From Azospirillum sp. TSH58 (lineage in GTDB: Bacteria; Pseudomonadota; Alphaproteobacteria; Azospirillales; Azospirillaceae), in the NCBI RefSeq assembly GCF_003119115.1, contig NZ_CP022363.1:745001-809000 (forward strand): 64,000 bases of DNA. The letters are read 5' to 3'. Below the pieces are notes generated by a model. It did no database searches, was not told the DNA's origin, and saw only the letters and a program-made list of their open reading frames with translations. The translations under genes and the position numbers were made by a program. Positions 25,112 to 34,467 of this stretch are shown here, piece by piece; positions within the stretch are counted from its first letter, which is position 1, and each line of letters starts with the position of its first letter.

Positions 25112-25963
25112 CTACCCCGTGTCTCCCACCAGGGTGTTCACGGCTTTCCCGGCGAACCGCCCCAACGCGTCGATCAGGAAGCTCCAATAGCGGAAGGAGA
25201 CGTCCACCGCGTCCTTGTGGACGCCGATCATGACGGTGCTGCCGGCGTTGTCCCGCCCTTTCAGCAGGCGGGTGACCACGTCGCCGTCGATCTGGATCGT
25301 CGACTGCATGACCACCAACTCGGTCCCCACGTCCCACGCCTTGCGGATGGTCACCACGTCGGCCGTCTTCAGCGCCGGCATGCGGCGGACCTCCTCGTCC
25401 ATGCCGCGCAGATAGCTGACGGTGTCCAGCCCGCGCCGCCGCAGCACGTCGTTGATCTGGTCGGAGTTGCGCTGGATACGCATCAGGATCGGCAGCGTGT
25501 CCTGGTCGATCATCGCCGCGGCGGACACCACGTCGGCGGTGGCGCCGGGTTGCCGGGCGGCGTCCAGGGTGCGGTCGGTCATCTCGCGCAGCCAGCTCGC
25601 CACCTCGCGCAGGTCGTCGAAGACCTTCAGCGTGGTGCCGCGGGCGGGGTCGTTGCCGGGCAGGTCGCGGCTGAAGAAGAACGGGTCGTAGCGGTCGGGC
25701 CGGGCGGCGTCGGACGGCGGGACGAACGGCGCCATCCCCCAATGGAAGCTGTCCGATATCTGGCCGGCCCAGGGGGCGAGGATCGCCGTCTCGCGGCTAC
25801 CGAAGACCTCCAGCGCCTCGCACAGGAAGACATAATACTCCTGCGCCAGATCGATCAGCGCGTCGCCCGCCATCGGCATCTTCTCCGCCGAGATGCCGGT
25901 TTTCAGCACGGTGTTGATTTCGAGCGCGAGAAGGTTGCGCGCCAGATCGACGAACTGGGACAT
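25112..25963 (-). CDS. unknown 283-residue soluble protein
   Basis: No family recognised. It begins MSQFVDLARNLLALEINTVLK, is largely helical, and has an aromatic patch YDPFFFSRDLPGND near 95 and a beta-type C-terminus with VSFRYWSFLIDALGRFAGK. There is no signal peptide. Its middle (DVVTIRKAWDVGTELVVMQSTIQIDGDVVTRLL) recalls the wording of the smaller unknown protein at 26070 (VTLTVVTAIADIDVV), and both mention paired Thr/Asp-rich strands, so a common role is possible. It lies between that gene and 24481 in an apparent three-gene unit beside parAB. Confidence 0.6.
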   Translation of the reverse strand: MSQFVDLARNLLALEINTVLKTGISAEKMPMAGDALIDLAQEYYVFLCEALEVFGSRETAILAPWAGQISDSFHWGMAPFVPPSDAARPDRYDPFFFSRDLPGNDPARGTTLKVFDDLREVASWLREMTDRTLDAARQPGATADVVSAAAMIDQDTLPILMRIQRNSDQINDVLRRRGLDTVSYLRGMDEEVRRMPALKTADVVTIRKAWDVGTELVVMQSTIQIDGDVVTRLLKGRDNAGSTVMIGVHKDAVDVSFRYWSFLIDALGRFAGKAVNTLVGDTG

Positions 25964-25973
25964 CGGCCACCTT

Positions 25974-26015
25974 GCTGGGTTGGGGGCGCTGGGTTGGGGG
26001 CGCTGGGTTGGGAGG
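25974..26015. repeat. 14-bp G-rich tandem repeat x3
   Basis: GCTGGGTTGGGGGC is repeated exactly at 25974-25987 and 25988-26001 and with two changes at 26002-26015. It lies in the gap before the 25112 gene start on the minus strand. Six G-runs give quadruplex potential, and the C-rich strand is the transcript strand. Confidence 0.85.
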
Positions 26016-26069
26016 AGCGTCGGGGAGGCGGCAGGGAGAGGAAAGGCTCCCCGCCGTTCCGGAGGCGCG

Positions 26070-26540
26070 TCAGCCCGTGCGGCCGGAGATCTGGACGGCC
26101 AGGTCGCGGATCGCCTTCAGGTTGGTGCTGACGATGTCGCTGCTCTTGGTGACCTGGGCGAGATGGAACTCGGTCAGGCTGTGATAGGCGGTGTTGGTCG
26201 CGAAATCGCGGCTGATCAGGTTCTCGATGTCGCCGGTTACCAGATTGACCTGGGTCTGGAACGCCTCGATGGTCGTGCCGGACTTCGGACGGCAGGTGAA
26301 GCCGACCTGATTGGGGTCGTCCTGGACCACGTCGATGTCGGCGATCGCGGTCACCACCGTCAGCGTGACCAGCCGGTCCAGCTTGTCCGCGATGGTGTTC
26401 AGCAGGGAGTTCGCCTTGCCCTGCTCGTTCTGGATGACGGCGGCGCCGCTCGGCGGGGGGGCGGACGGCGCCGCCGGCGCCTGGACGGCCGGCAACTGGA
26501 TGGCGGGGTCGGCGGGGTCGGCGACGGCGGTATCGGACAT
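26070..26540 (-). CDS. unknown 156-residue protein with Pro/Ala-rich N-terminus
   Basis: The first 45 residues are disordered (Ala, Pro, Asp), followed by a helical domain with NSLLNTIADKLDRLVTLTVVTAIADIDVV and ending LTEFHLAQVTKSSDIVSTNLKAIRDLAVQ. No family recognised and no signal peptide. ATG 26540 has AGGTG 7 nt upstream. First gene of a three-gene minus-strand unit (26070, 25112, 24481) just downstream of parB. Confidence 0.6.
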   Translation of the reverse strand: MSDTAVADPADPAIQLPAVQAPAAPSAPPPSGAAVIQNEQGKANSLLNTIADKLDRLVTLTVVTAIADIDVVQDDPNQVGFTCRPKSGTTIEAFQTQVNLVTGDIENLISRDFATNTAYHSLTEFHLAQVTKSSDIVSTNLKAIRDLAVQISGRTG

Positions 26541-26671
26541 GGCATCACCTTTTGGAGACGGATGGCGTAACATTGACCAAGCGTCACGCAAGAGTCGAGT
26601 TCCGTCTAGTGACTGCCAGCGAAACGAAAGTGTGACGAAAAAATTCTATTTCGTGCCGCTCCGCTGCCCCG

Positions 26672-27529
26672 TCACTCGCGCAAAAGGGCGTCGATGGCGT
26701 CCCGCAGGTCGCGCAGCTCCTGCCGCTGGTCCTCGGCCAGCGCATGGCCCGACGCGCGCAGGCTGTGGATCTTGTCCACGTTGCTGCGCAGCGCCCGCAG
26801 GGCGGGTGCCGCGGAGGGGATGGCGGTGCGGGCCGCCTTGCGCTCCTGCTTGGCGCCGCGCACGTCCTTCACGGTCAGGCCGTTGCCGGCCCGCGCCCAG
26901 AGCGCGAACTGGGCCTCCTCGTCGGGCAGCTCCGCCAGCTCCATCAGCAGGGAGACGGAGACGGTGGGCCGGTCGGGGGCTTCCTCCAGGATGCGGGGGG
27001 GCAGGCGCAGAATGCCCAGCAGCCGGGCCACATACTCCTGGGACTTGCCGATCAGGACGGCCGCCTGCTCCTGCGTCAGCCCCTTGTCGCCGATCAGCTT
27101 GGCGAGCGTCAGGGCGAGGTCGATGGGGTGCAGGTCGACGCGCTGGGCGTTCTCGATCAGGGCCAGCGCCTGCACGTCGTCGGTGTCGATGACCAGCGCC
27201 GGAATGGTCTCCCGTTCCAGCGTACGGAAGGCCCAGTAGCGCCGCTCCCCCGCCACGATCTGGAAGCGGTCGGGGGCGACCTCCCGCACGTTGATCGGTT
27301 GCAGCAGGCCCCGCTCGCCGATCGACGCGGCCAGCGCCGCGATGTCGGCCCCGCGGGCGTTGCGGCGCGGCTGGTCGGGGTTCGGTTCGACCTGATCCAG
27401 CGGAATCTCGCGGTGGCGCATCTTGCCGGACAGGCCGAACAGGGCGGCGTTGCTGCCCCCGCCGCTGCCGGTGCGGCTGAGCGCCCGCTTGAACAGGCCG
27501 GCGTTGGAGGTGTCGAGCTTACGCGCCAT
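26672..27529 (-). CDS. parB: ParB/RepB-type plasmid partition protein
   Basis: A 285-residue ParB. Boxes in order: REIPLDQVEPNPDQPRRN (about 38-55), the CTPase/arginine box QIVAGERRYWAF (about 100), ALIENAQRVDLHPIDLALTLAKLI (about 125) and the helix-turn-helix LTQEQAAVLIGKSQEYVARLLGILRLP (about 151-177). It binds parS-like sites and slides as a clamp. It overlaps the end of parA by 11 nt. A short hairpin (ACGAAA/TTTCGT, 26635-26654) follows the stop. The N-terminus is Gly/Ser-rich as in plasmid RepB proteins. Confidence 0.93.
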   Translation of the reverse strand: MARKLDTSNAGLFKRALSRTGSGGGSNAALFGLSGKMRHREIPLDQVEPNPDQPRRNARGADIAALAASIGERGLLQPINVREVAPDRFQIVAGERRYWAFRTLERETIPALVIDTDDVQALALIENAQRVDLHPIDLALTLAKLIGDKGLTQEQAAVLIGKSQEYVARLLGILRLPPRILEEAPDRPTVSVSLLMELAELPDEEAQFALWARAGNGLTVKDVRGAKQERKAARTAIPSAAPALRALRSNVDKIHSLRASGHALAEDQRQELRDLRDAIDALLRE

Positions 27530-28586
27530 GGCGCATCTCCTCCCCGGCGAGGGCGAGCAGGGAGTCCGCGATCTCGCGGTAGCTCTCCGCGCCCGCGGAG
27601 TTCGGGTTGTAGGCGAGGCCGGGGCGCCCGGCCATCACGCTCTTGGAATAGTCGGCGGCCCGCTTGACCGGCGAGAAGAGGCGGAGCTGCTCCGCCGCGG
27701 CAAGCTCGCGCAGCTCCTTCATCACCGTCTCGTCCTGGAGGCGGCGCGGGCTGTACATGGTCGGCAGGACGCCGAGGATCTGCAGGCGCGGATTCACCAG
27801 CTCGCGCACGCCGGCGATGGTCTCGAACAGCTGCGGGATGCCCATCATCGACAGCATCTCCGTCTGGGTCGGAATCAGCAGCTGGTCGGCGGCGTTCAGC
27901 ACCGAGACGGTCAGCTCGCCCAGATGCGGCGGGCAGTCCAGAACCACGAAGTCGTACTGGCCGGCGAGCTGCGCGATCTTGGCGCGCAGGATCAGCGTGC
28001 CGTTGGGCTGGCGCAGCAGCTCCCGGTCGGTCGCTGCCAGCGAGATGGAGGAGGGCAGCAGATCGAACGCCCCGTCGCAGACCGGAGTCATGAACTCCTT
28101 CATCGGGCGGCTGGCCTTCAGCGCGTGGGTCAGGGTCGCCTTGGCCAGCTCCCGCTCGTGCGGATCGACGCCCAGATGCACGGTGGCGTTGGCCTGCGGG
28201 TCGCAGTCGATCAGCAGCACGCGCCGCCCCGACATGGCGAGCAGCCACGCGACATTGACGCAGGTGGTCGTCTTGGCGACCCCGCCCTTCTGGTTGGCGG
28301 CGCAGAACACCACCGGGGCCGCCCGCACCGCCGCCGCCGCGGGGATTCCCACCGGCTCCGTCGCGGTCTTCAGGGCGCCCGCGACGATCTGCGGAATCCG
28401 CTCCGCCCCGGTTTCCCAACGGGAGATCTTGGCGCGGTCGTAGCGCCGGTTCAGCCGTTCGTTCAGCCAGCCGACGAGAGCCTGCTGGTTCATGCCGCGC
28501 TGCTCGCGGTAGCGGCGCAGCTCCTCGCCGCTCATCTCATGGGCCACGGGGGCATCCCTTGTTTGGGGTGGTCGCGGAAGCACCAT
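27519..28586 (-). CDS. parA: ParA partition ATPase with N-terminal helix-turn-helix
   Basis: Up to 355 residues. A helix-turn-helix of the Cro/XRE or DnaA-like type (about 18-62, with LRRYREQRGMNQQALVGWLNERL and AKISRWETG) precedes the ParA ATPase with deviant Walker A ANQKGGVAKTTT (about 96-107), VLLIDCDPQANAT and DFVVLDCPPHLGELT. Such type Ia ParA proteins both segregate the replicon and repress their own operon. The start is uncertain: ATG 28586 has no ribosome site, while GTG 28547 has AAGGGA 6-9 nt upstream. No repC or other initiator follows. Confidence 0.92.
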   Translation of the reverse strand: MVLPRPPQTRDAPVAHEMSGEELRRYREQRGMNQQALVGWLNERLNRRYDRAKISRWETGAERIPQIVAGALKTATEPVGIPAAAAVRAAPVVFCAANQKGGVAKTTTCVNVAWLLAMSGRRVLLIDCDPQANATVHLGVDPHERELAKATLTHALKASRPMKEFMTPVCDGAFDLLPSSISLAATDRELLRQPNGTLILRAKIAQLAGQYDFVVLDCPPHLGELTVSVLNAADQLLIPTQTEMLSMMGIPQLFETIAGVRELVNPRLQILGVLPTMYSPRRLQDETVMKELRELAAAEQLRLFSPVKRAADYSKSVMAGRPGLAYNPNSAGAESYREIADSLLALAGEEMRHGA

Positions 28587-28591
28587 GAGTC

Positions 28592-28629
28592 ATGTTGATG
28601 GTGGTGTCAACATCCGTGCCGCACATGTG
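28592..28629. promoter_or_regulatory. inverted repeats upstream of parA, candidate operator or parS
   Basis: ATGTTGA (28592-28598) and TCAACAT (28607-28613) form a 7-bp inverted repeat with an 8-bp spacer. The palindrome CACATGTG follows at 28622-28629. They sit immediately before the parA start, where DNA-binding ParA proteins autoregulate and where plasmid centromeres often lie. The chromosomal parS core TGTTTCACGTGAAACA is not present here. Confidence 0.5.
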
Positions 28630-28762
28630 ATGACGCTCCGAAACGGACACGGAACTGTGCTGCGGCATGGAACATGGGGGCGCGCTGCGGCTTTCCTGTG
28701 CTGCGAAAGGCCGCTATGGTCGCGGCCGAAAATCCTGCGCCAGGAATCGTGAGGGAGACCCA

Positions 28763-29398
28763 ATGGACGCCGACTCCATCCGCGCCGCCTACCGGCGCTA
28801 CGCGCGCTTCTACGACCCCGTCTTCGGGAACCTGCTGGCGTCCGGCCGGCACGCCGCCGTGAAGTGGATCAACCGGCGGGGCGGCTTGCGCGTTCTGGAG
28901 GTGGGCGTCGGCACCGGCATCTCCCTGTCCGACTACCGCAAGGACAACCGCGTGGTCGGCATCGACCTGTCCTCCGAGATGCTGCGCGTCGCCCAGGACC
29001 GGGTGGACCGCGAGCGGCTGGAGAATGTGGAAGGGCTGCTGGAGATGGACGCCGGCAAGCTGGGCTTCGCCGACGGCAGCTTCGACCTCGTGGTCGCCAT
29101 GTATGTGATGACGGTGGTCCCCGACCCGCAGGGCACCATGAACGAGCTGGAGCGCGTCTGCCGTCCCGGCGGCGACATCCTGATCGTCAACCACTTCGCC
29201 GCCGACAAGCCGGGCATCCGCCGCTCGGTGGAGAACTGGATGGCGCCCTTCTCCAAGAAGCTGGGCTGGCGTCCCGACTTCACGCTGGACACGCTGATGT
29301 CCGGCTCCCGCCTGAAGGTGGAGGAGTTGCAGACCGTGCCGCCCTTCGGCCTGTTCAGCCTGCTGCACTGCCGCCGCGACGCCGTCACGCCCGCCTGA
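28763..29398 (+). CDS. pmtA: phosphatidylethanolamine N-methyltransferase (PmtA-type)
   Basis: A 211-residue class I methyltransferase. The N-terminus IRAAYRRYARFYDPVFG matches rhizobial PmtA. SAM motif I is VLEVGVGTGISL (about 45), with VVGIDLSSEML, the acidic FDLVVAMYVMTVVPDP region and RVCRPGGDILIVNHF. It makes phosphatidylcholine by three methylations of phosphatidylethanolamine. GAGGGAGA lies 7 nt before ATG 28763. It diverges from parA and is separated from the sugar ABC genes by about 100 nt. Confidence 0.85.
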   Translation: MDADSIRAAYRRYARFYDPVFGNLLASGRHAAVKWINRRGGLRVLEVGVGTGISLSDYRKDNRVVGIDLSSEMLRVAQDRVDRERLENVEGLLEMDAGKLGFADGSFDLVVAMYVMTVVPDPQGTMNELERVCRPGGDILIVNHFAADKPGIRRSVENWMAPFSKKLGWRPDFTLDTLMSGSRLKVEELQTVPPFGLFSLLHCRRDAVTPA

Positions 29399-29501
29399 CG
29401 GGCCGGGGCATAAGCGCCAGGGAACTCGACCGCGGCCATTGGAGTTTCCCATCCGGACCTGGTGAACCGGGCCAGGATGAACCGGAAACGGGTGGGCATT
29501 C

Positions 29502-30773
29502 ATGGCGCGGCGGTGCGCGTTGCTCTTGGCTGGGGTGCTGACGGCCTTTTCGGCGCTGCCCGCCGCCGGGGCGACGGTGACTCTGGCCTGCAGCGGGCTC
29601 GGCATCAGCTTCGACCTGTGCCGCGACGGCGCGCAGGAGTGGGCGCGGCGCAGCGGGAACGAGGTCCGCTTCGTCTCCCCGCCCAAGGGGGCGAGCGAGC
29701 AGCTGGCGCTCTACCAGCAGCTTCTCGCCGCCGGCTCGCCGGACATCGACGTCTTCCAGATCGACGTGGTCTGGCCGGGCATCCTCGGAAACTACTTCAT
29801 CGATCTGAAGGACCGCGCCGGGCCGGACATCGTCCGCCGGCATCTTCCGGCGATGATCGAAGCCGCGACGGTGAAGGGTCGGCTGGTCGCGATGCCCTGG
29901 TTCGCGGACGCCGGGGTCCTCTATGCCCGCAAGGATCTGCTGGAGGCCCACGAGCGCCCGGTGCCGCAGACCTGGGAGGAGCTTCAGGACACCGCCGCCC
30001 TGATCCAGCGGGCGGAACGCGCCGCCGGGCGCGACCGCATGTGGGGCTATGTCTGGCAGGGCCGCGCCTATGAGGGGCTCACCGTCAACGCGCTGGAATG
30101 GGTCGCCAGCCGCAACGGCGGCACCATCGTGGACCCGGACGGCGCCATCACCATCGACAACCCGCGCGCCGCCGAGGCGCTGGCCATGGCCCGCGGCTGG
30201 GTCGGCTCGATCAGCCCGCCCGGCGTGCTGAACTACATGGAGGAAGAGGCGCGCGGCGTCTTCCAGTCCGGCAACGCTGTCTTCATGCGCAACTGGCCCT
30301 ACGCCTGGACACTGGTCAACGCGGCGGACAGCGCGGTCGGCGGCAAGGTCGCCGTGGTGCCGCTGCCCAAGGGCGGGCCGGACGGGCGCCACACGTCCAC
30401 GCTGGGCGGGCAGTTGCTGGCGGTCAGCAAATTCTCCGCCCATGCGGACGAGGCCGCTGACCTGGCGCTGCACCTGACCGGTGTGGTCGAGCAGAAGCGC
30501 CGGGCGATCCACGGCGCCTCCAACCCGACCATTCCCGCGCTCTACGAGGATGCCGAGGTGGTGGCCGCCAACCCCTTCTTCGCGGCGTTGGCCGACTCCA
30601 TCGCCAACGCGGTCAACCGCCCGGCCCAGGCGACGGGCATGCGCTACAATCAGGTGTCCGCGGAGTTCTACGCCAACGTCCATGAGGTGCTGACCGGACG
30701 CCGCGACGCCAAGGCGATGCTGCCGGACCTGACGGAGGCTCTCGTCCGCATCAGCCGGGGAGGGCGCTGGTGA
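29502..30773 (+). CDS. carbohydrate ABC transporter substrate-binding protein
   Basis: A 423-residue periplasmic protein with a signal peptide (to about 24, LPAAGA). Family-1 sugar-binding features are clear: PDIDVFQIDVVWPGILGNYF, ATVKGRLVAMPWFADAGVLYARKDLL and VFMRNWPYAWTLVN. The pattern is closest to trehalose/maltose/sucrose binding proteins of the ThuE/AglE group. The stop overlaps the GTG of the next gene. It probably delivers an alpha-glucoside or related sugar; the GH13 enzyme 32 kb downstream is compatible but unlinked. Confidence 0.88.
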   Translation: MARRCALLLAGVLTAFSALPAAGATVTLACSGLGISFDLCRDGAQEWARRSGNEVRFVSPPKGASEQLALYQQLLAAGSPDIDVFQIDVVWPGILGNYFIDLKDRAGPDIVRRHLPAMIEAATVKGRLVAMPWFADAGVLYARKDLLEAHERPVPQTWEELQDTAALIQRAERAAGRDRMWGYVWQGRAYEGLTVNALEWVASRNGGTIVDPDGAITIDNPRAAEALAMARGWVGSISPPGVLNYMEEEARGVFQSGNAVFMRNWPYAWTLVNAADSAVGGKVAVVPLPKGGPDGRHTSTLGGQLLAVSKFSAHADEAADLALHLTGVVEQKRRAIHGASNPTIPALYEDAEVVAANPFFAALADSIANAVNRPAQATGMRYNQVSAEFYANVHEVLTGRRDAKAMLPDLTEALVRISRGGRW

Positions 30774-31672
30774 GCGGTCTTCCGCAGTCCAGCCTGGAAC
30801 GGCAGAGGCGCCGGGCGGCGTGGCTGTTCCTGCTGCCGATGCTGGTCGTTCTGGCGGGGGTGGCGGGATGGCCGCTGGTCCGCACCGTCTTCTTCTCTTT
30901 CACCGACGCGACGCTCGCCACGCTGGATGGCTTCCAGGGGGTTGGGCTGGACAACTACCTGTGGCTGATGCGCGATCCCGTCTGGTGGCGGGCGGTGTGG
31001 AACACGCTGGTCTTCACCGTGGTGTCGGTGGGGATCGAGACGGCGCTGGGGCTGGGCATCGCGCTGATCCTGAACGCGCATCTGCCGGGACGCGGGCTGC
31101 TGCGCGCCGCCGTGCTGATCCCCTGGGCGATCCCGACCGTGGTGTCGGCCCAGATGTGGGGGTGGATGTTCCACGACCTCTACGGGGTGGTGAACGCGAT
31201 CCTGATGGGGCTGGGGCTGATCGCCGAGCCGAGGGCCTGGACCGCCGATCCCGATCTGGCGCTGCCGGTGGTGATCGCGGTGGATGTGTGGAAGTCCACG
31301 CCCTTCATGGCGCTGCTGATCCTGGCCGCCCTCCAGATGCTCCCCCGCGACCTCTACGAGGCGGCGCGGGTGGACGGGGTGCATCCGGTCAAGGTGTTCT
31401 TCCGCATCACCCTGCCGCTGATCCGCCCGGCGCTGATGGTGGCGGTGCTGTTCCGCACCCTGGACGCGCTGCGCGTGTTCGACCTGATGTATGTGCTGAC
31501 CGGCAACAGCCGGTCCACCATGTCGATGTCGGTCTACGCCCGGCAGTATCTGATCGACTTCCAGGACATCGGCTACGGCTCCGCCGCGGCAACGATGCTG
31601 GTCCTGGTGCTGGCGGCGGCGACGGTCCTGGCGGTGACGCTGGGCCGCGTGCGCGTCGATGCGGGGAGGTGA
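30770..31672 (+). CDS. carbohydrate ABC transporter permease (MalF type)
   Basis: A 300-residue membrane protein with six predicted transmembrane segments. The EAA motif YEAARVDGVHPVKVFFRITLPLIRPAL lies at about 205-231. Conserved stretches include AAVLIPWAIPTVVSAQMWGWMF. GTG start overlapping the binding-protein stop (30770-30773). It forms a heterodimer with the next permease. Confidence 0.9.
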   Translation: MSGLPQSSLERQRRRAAWLFLLPMLVVLAGVAGWPLVRTVFFSFTDATLATLDGFQGVGLDNYLWLMRDPVWWRAVWNTLVFTVVSVGIETALGLGIALILNAHLPGRGLLRAAVLIPWAIPTVVSAQMWGWMFHDLYGVVNAILMGLGLIAEPRAWTADPDLALPVVIAVDVWKSTPFMALLILAALQMLPRDLYEAARVDGVHPVKVFFRITLPLIRPALMVAVLFRTLDALRVFDLMYVLTGNSRSTMSMSVYARQYLIDFQDIGYGSAAATMLVLVLAAATVLAVTLGRVRVDAGR

Positions 31673-31677
31673 GGGGG

Positions 31678-32511
31678 ATGGGCCTGAAACGCACCGTGGG
31701 CCGCATCGCCTTCGCCCTTCTGGTCCTGGGGATCGTCGTCTGGGCGGTGTTTCCCTTCGTCTGGGCCATCGTCACATCGCTGAAGGTGGGCAGCGCGCTG
31801 TTCACGGTGGAGGCCTGGCCGTCGCAGCCCTCGCTGGCGAACTACGCGGCGATCTTCCGGGAGCAGCCCTTCGGGCGGAACATCCTGAACTCCCTGCTGG
31901 CCGCTTCGGCGGTGGTCGCGCTGTCGCTCGGGCTGGCGGTGCTGGCCGCCTACGCGCTGGGACGGGTGCGCTTCCGCGGGCGGGGGCTGCTGCTGTTCGT
32001 GGTGCTGGGCGTGTCGATGTTCCCGCAGGTCGCCGTGCTGTCGGGCCTGTTCGAGCTGGTGCGCTGGCTTGGCCTCTACAACCGGATCGGCTCGCTGGTG
32101 CTGTCCTACCTGATCTTCACGCTGCCCTTCACCGTCTGGGTGCTGACCACCTTCATGCGCGAATTGCCGAAGGAGCTGGAGGAGGCCGCCATGGTGGACG
32201 GCGCCGGCCCCTTCGTGATCGTGACGCGGGTGTTCCTGCCGCTGATGGGGCCGGCGCTGGCGGCGACCGGGCTGCTGGCCTTCATCGCCGCCTGGAACGA
32301 ATTCCTGTTCGCCCTGACCTTCACCCTGACCGACGACGCGCGCACCGTGCCGGTGGCGATCGCGCTGATGTCGGGGGCCAGCCAGTACGAGCTGCCCTGG
32401 GGCCAGATCATGGCGGCGTCGGTGGTGGTGACGGTGCCGCTGATCGGGCTGGTGCTGCTGTTCCAGCGGCGGATCGTCTCCGGCCTCACGGCCGGTGCTG
32501 TGAAGGGTTAG
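31678..32511 (+). CDS. carbohydrate ABC transporter permease (MalG type)
   Basis: A 277-residue membrane protein with about six segments and the EAA motif [29 protein letters not shown] at about 180-208. [19 protein letters not shown] and [16 protein letters not shown] are MalG-family hallmarks. ATG 31678 directly follows GAGGGGG, 6 nt after the previous stop. Partner of the MalF-type permease. Confidence 0.9.
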   Translation: MGLKRTVGRIAFALLVLGIVVWAVFPFVWAIVTSLKVGSALFTVEAWPSQPSLANYAAIFREQPFGRNILNSLLAASAVVALSLGLAVLAAYALGRVRFRGRGLLLFVVLGVSMFPQVAVLSGLFELVRWLGLYNRIGSLVLSYLIFTLPFTVWVLTTFMRELPKELEEAAMVDGAGPFVIVTRVFLPLMGPALAATGLLAFIAAWNEFLFALTFTLTDDARTVPVAIALMSGASQYELPWGQIMAASVVVTVPLIGLVLLFQRRIVSGLTAGAVKG

Positions 32512-32515
32512 GGCG

Positions 32516-33592
<1,077 letters not shown>

Positions 33593-33666
33593 GGACAGGG
33601 CTGAAGTGTGCCACCTCGCTTTCGAATGAACTTGCCGGCGAAGCGGCGGTCCGCTTGAATGCCGCC

Positions 33667-34464
33667 ATGGACATCATGACTCCCCGTCAGACCGACATCC
33701 TGGCGCTCGCCCGCACGCAGGGGCGCGTGTTGGTCGACGATCTGGCCGCCCGCTTCAACGTCACGCCGCAGACCATCCGCAAGGACCTGAACGAGCTGTG
33801 CGACCGCCGCCTGCTCCAGCGCGTTCATGGCGGTGCCGTCGCCGGGTCGGGGGTCGAGAATCTCGGCTACGAGGCGCGGCGGCTGATCGCCCAGGACGAG
33901 AAGCGGGCCATCGGCCGCCGCGCGGCGGAGCTGGTGCCCGACAGCTCCTCCCTCTTCATCAACATCGGCACGACGACGGAGGAGGTGGCCCGCGCCCTCC
34001 AGGGGCGGAGCGGGCTGGTGGTCATCACCAACAACATCAACGTCGCCAACCTGCTGCGCCCCGAGCCGCACATCGAGGTGATCGTGGCCGGCGGGGTGGT
34101 GCGGCGGTCGGACGGCGGCATCGTCGGCGAGGCCGCCATCGACTTCTTCAACCAGTTCATGGCCGACTTCGCGGTGATCGGCGCCTCGGCCATCGACGAG
34201 AGCGGGGCGCTGCTCGACTTCGACTACCGCGAGGTGCGGGTGTCGCAGGCGATCATGGCGAACGCCCGCCACGTCATCCTAGTCGCCGACCGGAGCAAGC
34301 TGGAGCGCACCGCCCCGGTGCGCATCGGCCACATCTCGCAGGTCCACACCTTCGTGACCGACGCCCTTCCCTCCGACCGGCTGGCCCGCATCTGCCGGGA
34401 GTCCGGCGTGCGGGTGGAGGAGCTGTTCCCCGACCGCGCGGCGGAACCGGAACCCCAGGACTGA
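33667..34464 (+). CDS. DeoR/GlpR family transcriptional repressor
   Basis: A 265-residue regulator. The N-terminal DeoR helix-turn-helix reads RQTDILALARTQGRVLVDDLAARFNVTPQTIRKDLNELCDRRLLQRVHGGAV (about 6-57). The C-terminal isomerase-like effector domain has SSLFINIGTTTEEVARAL and TNNINVANLL and usually senses a sugar phosphate. ATG 33667 directly precedes the conserved block. It closes the sugar ABC operon and very likely controls it. Wording is close to GlpR of rhizobia, so a glycerol-phosphate-type or other phosphorylated effector is possible. Confidence 0.87.
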   Translation: MDIMTPRQTDILALARTQGRVLVDDLAARFNVTPQTIRKDLNELCDRRLLQRVHGGAVAGSGVENLGYEARRLIAQDEKRAIGRRAAELVPDSSSLFINIGTTTEEVARALQGRSGLVVITNNINVANLLRPEPHIEVIVAGGVVRRSDGGIVGEAAIDFFNQFMADFAVIGASAIDESGALLDFDYREVRVSQAIMANARHVILVADRSKLERTAPVRIGHISQVHTFVTDALPSDRLARICRESGVRVEELFPDRAAEPEPQD

Positions 34465-34467
34465 CCC

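Noticed and set aside
26635..26654. ACGAAA/TTTCGT hairpin after parB as a terminator
   Set aside because: The stem is short and AT-rich and lacks a T-tract in the right place; noted in the parB entry only.
28547..28763. A standard chromosomal parS (TGTTTCACGTGAAACA) near parAB
   Set aside because: No match was found by eye in or around the partition locus.
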